64,000 nucleotides of DNA from WTGU01 sp965242855 (GCA_965242855.1 OZ251509.1:2480001-2544000), one strand, 5' to 3'; counted from the stretch's first letter, positions 1-7,657 are shown. Numbers and translations: made by a program. The notes: generated by a model not told the origin, from the sequence alone.

Positions 1-851
1 TCGCCGGCCCCTATCTCTGGCTGCTGCTCTTCTTCCTCGCGCCCTTCGCCATCGTCCTCAAGATCAGCGTGGCCGAGGTCGCCCTCGCCATACCGCCCTA
101 CACGCCGCTCTTCGCCTGGCCGGCGGGCGGCGCGTTCGAGTTCCTGGCCGTCGCCGACAACTACCGGCTGCTGCTCGCGGACGATCTCTACCTCCGCGCC
201 TTCGCGCACAGCCTGAGGACGGCGGCGCTCTCCACCGCGCTGGCGCTGCTCGTGGGCTTCCCGATCGCCCATGCGATGGCCCGCGCGCCGCGCGCGTGGC
301 AGGCGACGCTGGTCATGATGGTCATCCTGCCGTTCTGGACGTCGTTCCTGATCCGGGTCTATGCCTGGATCGGCATCCTCAAGAACGAAGGTCTCCTGAA
401 CGGCTTCCTGCGCTGGCTCGGCGCGATCGACCGGCCGCTGGTCATCCTGAACACCGACGTCGCCGTCCATCTCGGCATCGTCTATTCGTACCTGCCGTTC
501 ATGGTCCTGCCGCTCTACGCCACGCTGGTGCGGATGGACCGCTCGCTTCTGGAGGCGGCGGCCGACCTCGGCTGCCGCCCGGCGGCGGCCTTCTGGCGCA
601 TCACGGTGCCGCTCGCCCGGCCGGGGATCGTCGCCGGCTGCCTCCTGGTGTTCGTCCCGGCGGTCGGCGAATTCGTGATCCCGGACCTGCTGGGCGGCTC
701 CGGCACGTTGATGATCGGCCGGACGCTGTGGACGGAGTTCTTCAGCAACCGCGACTGGCCGGTGGCGTCGGCGGTCGCGGTGGTCATGCTCCTGCTGCTG
801 CTCGTCCCGCTCCTCCTGTTCCAGCGCCGCCGGCGGGAGGCCGCGCGCTGA
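1..851 (+). CDS. potH: Putrescine/polyamine ABC transporter permease PotH (5' end cut off)
   Basis: Inner-membrane permease of a binding-protein-dependent polyamine importer. The frame is open from base 3, and the residues ahead of the GTG at 69 (PYLWLLLFFLAPFAIVLKIS) are the usual first transmembrane segment of PotH, so the true start lies left of the window. Several hydrophobic segments are visible, and the EAA-type cytoplasmic loop that contacts the ATPase (EAAADLGCRPAAAFWRITVP) lies in the C-terminal third. The stop is one base before the ATG of potI, which implies translational coupling. The ATPase (PotG-like) and binding protein are expected to the left. PotH rather than generic PotB is favoured by the neighbouring PotI and PuuB. 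Confidence 0.88.
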   Translation, partial: AGPYLWLLLFFLAPFAIVLKISVAEVALAIPPYTPLFAWPAGGAFEFLAVADNYRLLLADDLYLRAFAHSLRTAALSTALALLVGFPIAHAMARAPRAWQATLVMMVILPFWTSFLIRVYAWIGILKNEGLLNGFLRWLGAIDRPLVILNTDVAVHLGIVYSYLPFMVLPLYATLVRMDRSLLEAAADLGCRPAAAFWRITVPLARPGIVAGCLLVFVPAVGEFVIPDLLGGSGTLMIGRTLWTEFFSNRDWPVASAVAVVMLLLLLVPLLLFQRRRREAAR

Positions 852-852
852 C

Positions 853-1683
853 ATGGGGCGCGCGCGCGCGATCGACCTGGCGGTGCTGACGGCGGGGTTC
901 GCCTTCCTCTACCTCCCGATCCTCCTGCTGGTCGTCTATTCGTTCAACGAATCGAAGCTCGTCACCGTGTGGGCCGGGTTCTCCACCAGGTGGTACGCCG
1001 CGATGGCGGAGAACGCGCTCCTGCTCGACGCCGCCTGGACGACGCTCAAGGTCGCCCTCGTCTCCTCGACGGCGGCCCTGGTGCTGGGCACGCTCGCCGG
1101 CCTCGCCCTCGCCCGCCTCGGGCGGTTCCGCGGGCGCACGCTGTTCGCCGGCATGGTCTATGCGCCGCTGGTGATGCCGGAGGTGATCACCGGCCTGGCG
1201 ATGCTCCTCCTCTTCGTCGCGCTTTCCTGGGCGCGCGGCTACTGGACGGTGACCGTGGCCCACGTCACCTTCTCGATGGCCTATGTCGCGGTGGTCGTGC
1301 AGTCCCGCCTCCTCACCGTGGATCGCTCCCTGGAGGAGGCCGCGATGGACCTGGGCGCGCCGCCGGTCCGGACCTTCTTCGCGGTCACCCTGCCGATCAT
1401 CGCCCCGGCCCTGGTCGCCGGCTGGCTGCTCGCCTTCACGCTTTCGCTGGACGACCTCGTGATCGCCTCGTTCACGAGCGGGCCGGGTTCGACGACGCTG
1501 CCGATGAAGATCTATTCGCAGGTGCGCCTCGGGGTGACGCCGGAGATCAACGCCGTCTCGACGGTGCTCGTCGGGGCCGTCGCCGTCGGCGTCATCGGGG
1601 CGAGCCTCGTCAACAAGCGGGCCTGGCTCGCGCGCGGCGGCGGGCGCTCCGCGGTGCCTCAGAGCCGGTCGCGGAGCGCGTAG
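853..1683 (+). CDS. potI: Putrescine ABC transporter permease PotI
   Basis: Second permease of the putrescine importer, 276 residues, the family's normal length. The N-terminal segment is followed by SKLVTVWAGFSTRWY, a PotI signature, and the EAA loop reads EEAAMDLGAPPVRTFFAVTLP. The distal SLDDLVIASFTSGPGSTTLP is also strongly conserved in PotI. It starts one base after the potH stop, so the two are surely one operon. Its 3' end overlaps the convergent puuB gene by 25 bp, leaving no room for a conventional terminator between them. Substrate (putrescine) is inferred from similarity and from the adjacent putrescine-catabolic oxidase. Confidence 0.9.
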   Translation: MGRARAIDLAVLTAGFAFLYLPILLLVVYSFNESKLVTVWAGFSTRWYAAMAENALLLDAAWTTLKVALVSSTAALVLGTLAGLALARLGRFRGRTLFAGMVYAPLVMPEVITGLAMLLLFVALSWARGYWTVTVAHVTFSMAYVAVVVQSRLLTVDRSLEEAAMDLGAPPVRTFFAVTLPIIAPALVAGWLLAFTLSLDDLVIASFTSGPGSTTLPMKIYSQVRLGVTPEINAVSTVLVGAVAVGVIGASLVNKRAWLARGGGRSAVPQSRSRSA

Positions 1684-2948
1684 CAGGCCAGTCCGAACGC
1701 GACGAGGGGCCGGCGCAGAAGCGCGCCGCCGGGGAACGCCGGCTGCGGCAGCCGCGCGAAGACGTCGAAGCGCTCCAGGGTCCCGGCGACGGCCTCGGCC
1801 ACGAGCTTGCCGGCGAGCGTCGTCAGCGCCACGCCGTGGCCCGAGAACCCCTGCGCGTAATAGAGATCGCCCGCGAGGCGGCCGACGCTCGGCATCCGGG
1901 TCCGCGTGATCGCCAGGGTGCCGCCCCACGCATGGTCGATTCGCGCGCCCGCGAGTTGCGGAAAGAGGCGCAGCATGCGGCGGCGGACGAGGCGGCCGGG
2001 GTCGGCCACCGGGCCGCGGCCATAGCTCTCGCCGCCGCCGAAGAGAAGGCGCCGGTCGCGCGAGAGGCGGAAGTAGTCGACGACGAAGCGCGTGTCGGCC
2101 ACGGCGATGTCGTTGGGGATCAGCGCCCGCGCCCTCTCTTCGCCCAGCGGCTCGGTCGCCAGGATGTAGTTGTCGATGGGCAGGATGCGGCGGCCGATGC
2201 CGGGGTCGGGCGCCTCCAGATAGCCGTTGCAGGCGAGCACGACCGCCTCCGCGCGGACGGTATGGGGGCCTGCCGAGACCGCGTTCGGCGCGCCCCGCGC
2301 CAGCGCGCGGACGGGCGCGTCCTCATGGATCGCCGCTCCCGCCTCGCCGGCCGCCCGCGCGAGCCCGAGCGCGTAGTTCAGCGGGTGCAGGTGGCCGGCG
2401 CCGCGATCCAGGATGCCGCCGTGGAAGCCCGCGGCGGCGACCTCCGCCGCGAGCGCCGCGCGATCGAGGACGTCGATCGCGTCGTATCCGTAGAGGGCTT
2501 GCAGATGCTCCGCCTCCCGGGCGAGGGCGCGCGCGTGGCGCGGACGGTGCGCGGCGACGGCGACGCCCGGTTTCAGGTCGCAGTCGATCCGGTGGCGGGC
2601 GATGCGCTCCCGGACGCTCGCCTTCGCCTCTTCGGCGAGCGCCCACAGGCGCCGCGCCGTCGCGACGCCGAGCTCCCGCTCCAGCAGCGACTGCGGGCGC
2701 CGATGGCCGCTGCCGAGCTGCCCGCCATTGCGCCCGGAGGCGCCGTTGCCGATCCGCCGCGCCTCCAGCAGCACGACGCGAAACCCGCGTTCGGCCAAGT
2801 GGAGCGCGGTCGAAAGCCCGGTGTAGCCGCCGCCGACGACGCAGACGTCCGCCCGGCAGTCCCCGGCGAGCGGCGGCCACGCCCGCCGCCCCCGCGCGCT
2901 CGCTTCGTAACAGGTGGGGGCCGCGCCGTCATGCTGCGCGTAGCGCAT
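1659..2948 (-). CDS. puuB: Gamma-glutamylputrescine oxidase-like FAD oxidoreductase
   Basis: DAO-family flavoprotein of 429 residues. The FAD-binding GGGYTGLS motif lies near residues 39-46, followed by LLEARRIGNGASGRNGGQL, a PuuB-type signature; the C-terminal part carries YYAQGFSGHGVALT and the closing YALRDRL also seen in PuuB. PuuB oxidises gamma-glutamylputrescine in the Puu putrescine degradation route, with release of H2O2. The ATG at 2948 was chosen because a GGGAG ribosome site precedes it; an in-frame upstream Met at 3038 has arginine-rich, non-conserved sequence after it. Convergent with potHI, so uptake and oxidation of putrescine are encoded together. A related D-amino-acid dehydrogenase role is possible but less likely. 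Confidence 0.85.
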   Translation of the reverse strand: MRYAQHDGAAPTCYEASARGRRAWPPLAGDCRADVCVVGGGYTGLSTALHLAERGFRVVLLEARRIGNGASGRNGGQLGSGHRRPQSLLERELGVATARRLWALAEEAKASVRERIARHRIDCDLKPGVAVAAHRPRHARALAREAEHLQALYGYDAIDVLDRAALAAEVAAAGFHGGILDRGAGHLHPLNYALGLARAAGEAGAAIHEDAPVRALARGAPNAVSAGPHTVRAEAVVLACNGYLEAPDPGIGRRILPIDNYILATEPLGEERARALIPNDIAVADTRFVVDYFRLSRDRRLLFGGGESYGRGPVADPGRLVRRRMLRLFPQLAGARIDHAWGGTLAITRTRMPSVGRLAGDLYYAQGFSGHGVALTTLAGKLVAEAVAGTLERFDVFARLPQPAFPGGALLRRPLVAFGLACYALRDRL

Positions 2949-3496
2949 GACGCTCCCGCCGCGTATCGCGCCCTTGCGAAAGCCCGCACGACCTCGCCCG
3001 GCAATGGAAACGCATCGCCTCCCGCGCCGGACCGCCAAGTGCCGGGAAAACGATCAACGCGCGACGATCCAAAAGCCGCTCCCCCTTCGATCCTCCCTCG
3101 ACGATACGGCGACGGCGGGCGGCCCGTCCCGAAACGATCTCCTCCCCCTGTCCAGGGGGAGGGGGTAATCGGCGGCGACGCGCGCCCCGGTGCCGGGCGC
3201 CGTGTCCGATCCACCCCCCTCCCGCCTCCCCCCTGTCCAGGGGGGAGGAGTGTGAACGGCTCCCTCCCCGTCCCTCTGCCGGGGGAGGCGTGTGAGCGGC
3301 TCCCTCCCGTCCCTCTTGCCGGGGGAGGAGCATGAATGGACCCTAAGTGCTCCCGTCACTGGGCGAGTCTTGCGGATAAGCAGGATCCTGAACGCCGGCG
3401 CGGCGGCCGTGGCCTCTTGCAGGAGGGCGGCGCCAGCCGAGACCCCGCCGGCCCGCGCGGCGACCGCTGAACGCGGCGACTGGGCGCCGACGGGCT
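2949..3496. repeat. Non-coding spacer with G-rich palindromes and a 40-bp tandem repeat
   Basis: No convincing gene lies in these 548 bases. Two palindromes of the type CTCCCCCTGTCCAGGGGGAG are centred near 3152 and 3234. Directly after the second, a 40-bp unit beginning GGGGGAGGAGTGTGAACGGC is repeated: copies at 3241-3280 and 3281-3320, and a partial third copy from 3321. The first two differ at only a few positions. The same CCTCCCCCC/GGGGGGAGG palindrome family recurs at 20245-20263, so this looks like a genome-wide interspersed repeat. Confidence 0.75.
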
Positions 3497-3712
3497 CTAC
3501 AGCAATTTCACGAGAGCCACGACGAGGGCGACGATAGCGGCTCCCTGCACCAGGGCGGTGCGATAGAGGGCGGGCCTGGTCGCCAAGGCCTCGCGACTCT
3601 CGCGGATGGCGGCCAGCACGGCCTTGGCGTGCGCTTCGGCATGGCGCGGCTCGACGCCGGCGGCCTCGAGCGCGCGGGCGAACGACAGCGTGTCGAAAGA
3701 AGCGGAGGCCAT
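3497..3712 (-). CDS. Small membrane-anchored coiled-coil protein, DUF1640-like
   Basis: A 71-residue protein starting MASASFDTLSFARALEAAG. The pattern FDTLxFARxLExAGVxxxxAEAHAKAV resembles the start of DUF1640/CCDC90-type proteins, which combine a short helical region with a C-terminal membrane anchor. Here the last about 20 residues (TALVQGAAIVALVVALVKLL) form one clear transmembrane helix. The start was placed at 3712 because family resemblance begins there; the upstream extension is Arg-rich. It lies downstream of the Slam-type gene on the same strand, with 89 bases between. Function is not known. Confidence 0.6.
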   Translation of the reverse strand: MASASFDTLSFARALEAAGVEPRHAEAHAKAVLAAIRESREALATRPALYRTALVQGAAIVALVVALVKLL

Positions 3713-3801
3713 GGCCGGCCGTGTAGCACGGAAGCGACGGCATGGGAACGCCCGGGCCGGCACGGGAAGACGGACCCCGTCGACCCCGCCGGCGCGCCCG
3801 T

Positions 3802-5277
3802 TCAGAAGCGCCGGCGCATCGTGAGTTCGGCGCGTTGGCGGCTGTAGTCGAACACGTCGGCGATGTTCGAGGCGCGCCGCTCACACACCAGCGACAGCGC
3901 CGGCACGAAGCCGAACAGCGCGAGATGGTCGTTGGAGGCCGTCAACCGGGTGACCCGGAGCCGGTCGCGCCGCGCGTCCGCGCTGATCAGGAAGTAGCCC
4001 GGTTCGTCGTAGCGGGTGAAGAACACGTCGTGGGAAGCGCCGACGCCGAAGCCGGTGACGCCAAGCAGCGGCGGCAGGTCGGCGCCGCCGAACAGCCCGA
4101 GCCGCCGCGTGCGGCTGCGCAAGGCCGGGCGCGTGGCGCGCGTCCTCTGCCAGCCCCCGCGCACGCCGAGTACCACCGCCGGGGTCAAGGACGTAGAGAG
4201 GTCGACGTCGGCGTCCAGCACCGGGCCATCGCTTGCCCTGGCCGCGCGGTAGCGCCGCTCCATCCGCTGGACGCCGCCGCCGAGCCACAGCCGCTCGCCC
4301 ACCGACACCCGCCCTTCGAGGCGCGGGCCGAAGCCGCGGCTCACCGGAGCGCCCGCGAGCCAACGACGGTCGGCGCGCGCGAGCAGGCTGGCGCGCCCGC
4401 GCGGGAACAGGATTTGCGGCCCCGCCCACACGGAGAGCGTCATGTCGTCGAAGCGCTTGCCGCCATATTCGCGCCGGTAGAGGCCGCCGCCCAGGCGCAA
4501 CCGCGTCGCCGTGTCCTCCAGGAGCCGCAGCGCCAGGGGATGGCGGTACTCGCCGTCCGCCGCGATCACGACGCCGAGTCCGGAGGTGCGCTGCGCCCCC
4601 TCGTCCAGGCTGAACTCCAGCGCTTCCCCCGTGAAGAAGTTCCTGATGCGGCTCGGGAAGCTGCGCGCGTCGGTGCCGGCGTTGACGTTGCTGTCGGGCG
4701 CCAGGGCCAGCCCGAAGGAGCCGGACACCCGCTTGCGCGCCTGCACGGCGGCGACGAAGCGCGCGACGGCGCCCGCGATGGGTTCCGACAGATCGCCCGC
4801 CAGCGCGCGCCGGAAGTGGTGCGCGGCGGCGTCGCAATCGTCGCCCAACAGATGCTCGAACAGGTCGTCCGGCGGTTCGAGGCAACGCCCGCGTTCGAAC
4901 AGCGCCCGCGCCAGCTCGAGCCGTGCGCCGGCCAGGCCCGGCCGTTCCTCCAGGATGCGGCGATAGCTCGCCACGGCCTCGTCGAAGAGCGCCCGGCGGG
5001 CTTCTTCGCTTTCCGGCGCGCCGTCGGCGGGCAGGGAGGCCGTGGCGAGCGCGGCCATGCCCCGGAAGAACCATGCGTCCGTGTGGCCCGGATCGCGCTC
5101 GGCCAGCGGCCGCAGCAGGGCGAGCGCGGCCGCCGGCGCGCCGGAGAGGATCAGCTTCTCTGCATGTGCGACGGTGGCGGCCGGGCCGTCCGGCGCGTCT
5201 TCGGCGAAAGCCGGCGCGCACAGCGACAACGCCAGCGCGGCGGCCAAGACGATGCGCAGATGCCACGGGGGGACCAT
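3802..5277 (-). CDS. Surface lipoprotein assembly modifier (Slam-type) outer-membrane translocator
   Basis: A 491-residue protein with a Sec signal peptide (MVPPWHLRIVLAAALALSLC...AFA), a helical TPR-like region (about residues 35-190) and a C-terminal beta-barrel (about 200-491) ending in YSRQRAELTMRRRF, a C-terminal aromatic suited to BAM-dependent assembly. CERRASNIADVFDYSRQR matches the end of the Slam/DUF560 family. Slam proteins move lipid-anchored beta-barrel lipoproteins such as TbpB to the cell surface (type XI secretion). A plausible client, a TbpB-like lipoprotein, is encoded upstream at 6284-7354 on the same strand. The ATG at 5277 follows an AGAAGGA ribosome site. Its first 90 or so bases (5239-5328) are duplicated at 6087-6176. 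Confidence 0.78.
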   Translation of the reverse strand: MVPPWHLRIVLAAALALSLCAPAFAEDAPDGPAATVAHAEKLILSGAPAAALALLRPLAERDPGHTDAWFFRGMAALATASLPADGAPESEEARRALFDEAVASYRRILEERPGLAGARLELARALFERGRCLEPPDDLFEHLLGDDCDAAAHHFRRALAGDLSEPIAGAVARFVAAVQARKRVSGSFGLALAPDSNVNAGTDARSFPSRIRNFFTGEALEFSLDEGAQRTSGLGVVIAADGEYRHPLALRLLEDTATRLRLGGGLYRREYGGKRFDDMTLSVWAGPQILFPRGRASLLARADRRWLAGAPVSRGFGPRLEGRVSVGERLWLGGGVQRMERRYRAARASDGPVLDADVDLSTSLTPAVVLGVRGGWQRTRATRPALRSRTRRLGLFGGADLPPLLGVTGFGVGASHDVFFTRYDEPGYFLISADARRDRLRVTRLTASNDHLALFGFVPALSLVCERRASNIADVFDYSRQRAELTMRRRF

Positions 5278-5328
5278 CCGGGATTTCCTTCTCACGGAGC
5301 GGCTTCGGCGGCCCCATCGTCGATCAAG
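5239..5328. repeat. 90-bp direct repeat, copy A (Slam ribosome site and signal-peptide start)
   Basis: This segment contains the ribosome site and first codons of the Slam gene on the minus strand. It matches 6087-6176 with only a handful of differences over 90 bases (common core GGATTTCCTTCTC.CGGAGC GG.TTCGGCGGCCCC). The two copies bracket the toxin-antitoxin pair. Confidence 0.85.
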
Positions 5329-5442
5329 CGGTCGCCGTCGTGGACGGCGGGGTCCGCATCGCCCTCGTGCCGGAGCATGGCTTTGGGGAGACACCGGCGT
5401 GCGGTCTCGGGGACGTTCTCACAGCTCCCGCCGGACTGCCTC

Positions 5443-5685
5443 TTACCGATATACCTCCCGCCGATGTGAGATGCGAATGACAACGATTTCATCTTCCATG
5501 CGGAGGATTGCGCGCCAATCCCCAACTCGCAAGCGGAACCTGCCGCGCCATCGGCCGCCGAGGGCGCGCACGTCGCCGACGCCGCTCGCGGCGAAGCGAT
5601 CCAGCGCATCCAGGATACGCTGCCGGTCTCTCCGCGGCAGGTTTTCCAGGTCTCTCGCGGCCTTGTCGGTGTAGCGGACAGTCAC
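5443..5685 (-). CDS. RelE/ParE-type toxin
   Basis: An 80-residue protein beginning with a GTG at 5685 and reading MTVRYTDKAARDLENLPRRD. The core VRALGGRWRGRFRLRVGDWRAIL followed by IRISHRREVYR is the typical RelE/ParE-superfamily C-terminal fold, with the late basic and Tyr residues found in mRNA-cleaving or gyrase-targeting members. It overlaps the upstream antitoxin gene by 4 bp (GTGA), the usual toxin-antitoxin layout. Whether it cleaves ribosome-bound mRNA (RelE) or acts on gyrase (ParE) cannot be told from sequence alone. It lies between two 90-bp direct repeats, inside the gap that separates the surface lipoprotein gene from its Slam gene. Confidence 0.82.
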   Translation of the reverse strand: MTVRYTDKAARDLENLPRRDRQRILDALDRFAASGVGDVRALGGRWRGRFRLRVGDWRAILRMEDEIVVIRISHRREVYR

Positions 5686-5942
5686 GGTCGAAGGCGCGCG
5701 CGAACCTGCTCGCCCGTGACGGTCCGCCCGTCCCGCAGGTCCCGTTCGCCTTCCTCGATGCGTTCCGCTTCCCGGTCCGTCACCGGCTCGTCGTCCCCGG
5801 GAGCCTTGGCCAGCGCCGCCATGGCGGGGTTGGAAAGCGACAGCACGGACAACCCGGTCAATACGCGCTCCGCGGTCACCAGCTCGTTCTCCGGCAGCCC
5901 GTCCACCAACCTGTGAAGTTGATCCCGCACAGTCATGCTCAT
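5682..5942 (-). CDS. Antitoxin partner of the RelE-type toxin
   Basis: An 86-residue protein, MSMTVRDQLHRLVDGLPENEL, acidic in its C-terminal half (DDEPVTDREAERIEEGERDLRDG). It is encoded immediately upstream of the toxin with a 4-bp overlap, and it contains an LxRLVDxLPExEL helix like that of several small antitoxins of RelE pairs. The C-terminal acidic, probably disordered segment would wrap the toxin, while the N-terminal helices would bind DNA or dimerise. The family assignment is by position and composition; no named antitoxin family is recognised with confidence. Confidence 0.7.
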   Translation of the reverse strand: MSMTVRDQLHRLVDGLPENELVTAERVLTGLSVLSLSNPAMAALAKAPGDDEPVTDREAERIEEGERDLRDGRTVTGEQVRARLRP

Positions 5943-6086
5943 GTCTTCATGCCAATGCTTGAAGGATCGACGCCGTCGTGTCGCCGGGGACCCGCGGGGA
6001 CGGAACAGCCAGCGTCATCTTCGTTTCGTCCCCATGACCTGTGCCGAACCTGCGCTTCCCTCCGAGACCTGTCAACACGGCATCGA

Positions 6087-6176
6087 GGCGGCCAAGACGA
6101 TGCGCAGGACGCCACGGGGGACCATCCGGGATTTCCTTCTCGCGGAGCGGCTTCGGCGGCCCCGTCGTCGATCAAG
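6087..6176. repeat. 90-bp direct repeat, copy B (decayed Slam 5' end)
   Basis: Near-copy of 5239-5328. On the minus strand it keeps the ribosome site and an ATG at 6125, then reads MVPRGVLRIVLAASMPC and stops, against MVPPWHLRIVLAAALAL in the intact Slam gene. It is thus a broken second Slam start, placed between the lipoprotein gene and the antitoxin gene. The rest of the 5943-6283 spacer holds no gene that can be supported. Confidence 0.8.
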
Positions 6177-6283
6177 GCGTCGTCCCGGCGCGCGTGCGGA
6201 GCGCCGCGACGGGGTGCCCCCGTGCGTGGCCAGGGTGCCCAGTGCGGACGGTAGTTACTGCTACCGCCCGCCCGGAGCAACCC

Positions 6284-7354
6284 CTACCGGCGCTTTGCGC
6301 CGAAGGCGCCGCTGAAGGCGCCGGTGCCGCTGTGGTGGATGGTGCCGGCGGTCTCGGCATGGGCCGGGCCGTAGAACGCGCCGTCGATCTCGGTGACGGT
6401 GCCGCCGGCGAACTCGCCGGTCGCGTTGACCGACAACTCCGGCACGGTGATCGACTCGATCGCGTGCGCACGGTTCTTCGTGAGATTCTTGATCCCGGTG
6501 AGGCTGACGTCGACGGTATTGGCGCCGGCGTCATAGGCAAGCATGGAACCGCCCATGAGCTCGTTGGCCGGCTCGTCGCCGCCGGCGGGCGTATGGCCGA
6601 CCATGAGGCCCTGCCACGTCGCCTTCACCGGACGCGAGCCGGTCAAATCGCCGCCGGCGGCGCCGTAGCGGGCGGTGTAGCTGACGAAGCCGCCCACATT
6701 GCCCGGAGCGAACGATCCGACCTTCCCCGTCTCGACGAACGAGGCGAACGCGCTGTGATCCATGACGCTGCCGAGAATGGTTTGCGACCCCGTCTGGCGA
6801 AAGAGCGTGATGCCGTGCTTCGTGACGAAGGTGCTACGGTTGCCCAAACTATTCGGATTGGCGATGTCGCCGAGTGCCACGGTCTTGTTGATGCCCTCGT
6901 CGTCCAGCGTCGGCACGGCGGTCTCGATGATCGTGCACTCGACATTCTTGCAGAGCGGAACCGTGGTGAAGGTAGGCAGTGCCTTCGCGGTCGTTGTGCC
7001 TTGCACGCGCGAAAGCCGGATGACGCTTCCCGGCCGGTCGTAGATCGCGCGCAACTCGACTGGGGAAACCTCGCGCTTCTCCTCAGCGGCGCGCTTCTTG
7101 GCAGCCTCGAGCAGCTCGTCAATCGTCTCGGCGCGGGCTTTCCCGTGGGAGTTGTCGTCGGCGCGCTTCACGATTCCGGCGCCGCGGCCGGCCTGACCGA
7201 CGGCGCTTTCCTGTGCGGCGCTCCCGCCGATCAACTTCTGCGCGCGGAGATCGAGCCTGGGATGGTCGCTGCTGCTACCACCGCACGCGGTGAGCGAGAG
7301 GGTGAGTCCGAGCACGGCCACGAGGGCCGTGAGGTGTCGTCCGGGTCCGTGCAT
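6284..7354 (-). CDS. TbpB-like surface lipoprotein (Slam client candidate)
   Basis: A 356-residue lipoprotein. The signal peptide MHGPGRHLTALVAVLGLTLSLTAC ends in an LTAC lipobox and is followed by a flexible GGSSSD linker. The C-terminal domain carries the pattern of transferrin-binding-protein-like beta-barrels: FAGGTVTEIDGAFYGPAHAE, then AGTIHHSGTGAFSGAFGAKR, where a final strand ends in GAFGAKR. Family members bind host or environmental ligands (iron-binding proteins, haem carriers and others) at the cell surface and are displayed by Slam proteins. The ATG at 7354 has a GGAGAAGCAG ribosome site. The gene is preceded by a good promoter (7540-7568) and a 178-nt leader that folds strongly. 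The ligand cannot be deduced. Confidence 0.75.
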   Translation of the reverse strand: MHGPGRHLTALVAVLGLTLSLTACGGSSSDHPRLDLRAQKLIGGSAAQESAVGQAGRGAGIVKRADDNSHGKARAETIDELLEAAKKRAAEEKREVSPVELRAIYDRPGSVIRLSRVQGTTTAKALPTFTTVPLCKNVECTIIETAVPTLDDEGINKTVALGDIANPNSLGNRSTFVTKHGITLFRQTGSQTILGSVMDHSAFASFVETGKVGSFAPGNVGGFVSYTARYGAAGGDLTGSRPVKATWQGLMVGHTPAGGDEPANELMGGSMLAYDAGANTVDVSLTGIKNLTKNRAHAIESITVPELSVNATGEFAGGTVTEIDGAFYGPAHAETAGTIHHSGTGAFSGAFGAKRR

Positions 7355-7402
7355 TCTGCTTCTCCGTACGGTTGCCACGGCGCCGGCTGATGCCGGGCCG
7401 TT

Positions 7403-7532
7403 GCCTACACACGCACGGATAGCGTGAAGTCCCGCCTATTCGCCGGGCGCGGGGAGCTACCCCAAGCCGGGTCCAAGGGCTGTTCTATTCAGCGGGCGAC
7501 CCGACGGAGCGGGTAGCCGCGCATGTGTAGGC
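7403..7532 (-). ncRNA. Candidate structured RNA: leader of the surface-lipoprotein gene or free sRNA
   Basis: The minus-strand transcript would begin GCCUACACAUGC and this pairs with GCGUGUGUAGGC at 7403-7414 as a 12-bp closing helix with one G-U pair. Inside it are nested helices: 7511-7517 with 7456-7462 (7 bp), 7498-7503 with 7468-7473 (6 bp), a 4-bp hairpin 7490-7493/7479-7482 with loop AAUAGAA, 7449-7453 with 7431-7435 (5 bp), and 7423-7426/7414-7417 with a 5-base loop. The 5' end falls 7 nt after the -10 box of the 7540-7568 promoter. No known riboswitch consensus was recognised. The start codon of the lipoprotein gene is 49 nt beyond the 3' end of the fold. Confidence 0.5.
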
Positions 7533-7539
7533 GGAGATG

Positions 7540-7568
7540 ACTTTAGGACCGGCGCGGCGGCGTGTCAA
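7540..7568 (-). promoter_or_regulatory. Sigma-70-type promoter for the structured leader and lipoprotein gene
   Basis: On the minus strand TTGACA (7568-7563) is followed by a 17-nt spacer and TAAAGT (7545-7540). Seven bases later a G at 7532 starts the closing helix of the structured RNA, so the predicted start site and the fold agree. It lies 90 bases past the stop of pxpC. A short hairpin, GGTCTC/GAGACC (7611-7626), sits between but lacks a U-tract. Confidence 0.6.
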
Positions 7569-7657
7569 CGGCGCCCGGTCACGGGAAGCCGGGGCGACCT
7601 TCGGCCATGCGGTCTCCATCGAGACCTGCCGGCCGGACTCCCTCGAGGCCTTCCGCC

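Noticed and set aside
969..3335. A 788-codon open frame on the plus strand over potI and puuB
   Set aside because: It is out of frame with potI, antisense to puuB, and its translation is Arg/Pro-rich without motifs.
3241..3335. CRISPR-like array
   Set aside because: The 40-bp units are contiguous with no spacers, and no cas genes are present in the window.
3742..5469. A 575-codon open frame opposite the Slam gene
   Set aside because: Antisense shadow in high-GC DNA; no ribosome site or motif, while the minus strand has a signal peptide and barrel.
7611..7626. Rho-independent terminator after pxpC
   Set aside because: The hairpin GGTCTC/GAGACC has a 4-base loop but no following U-tract.
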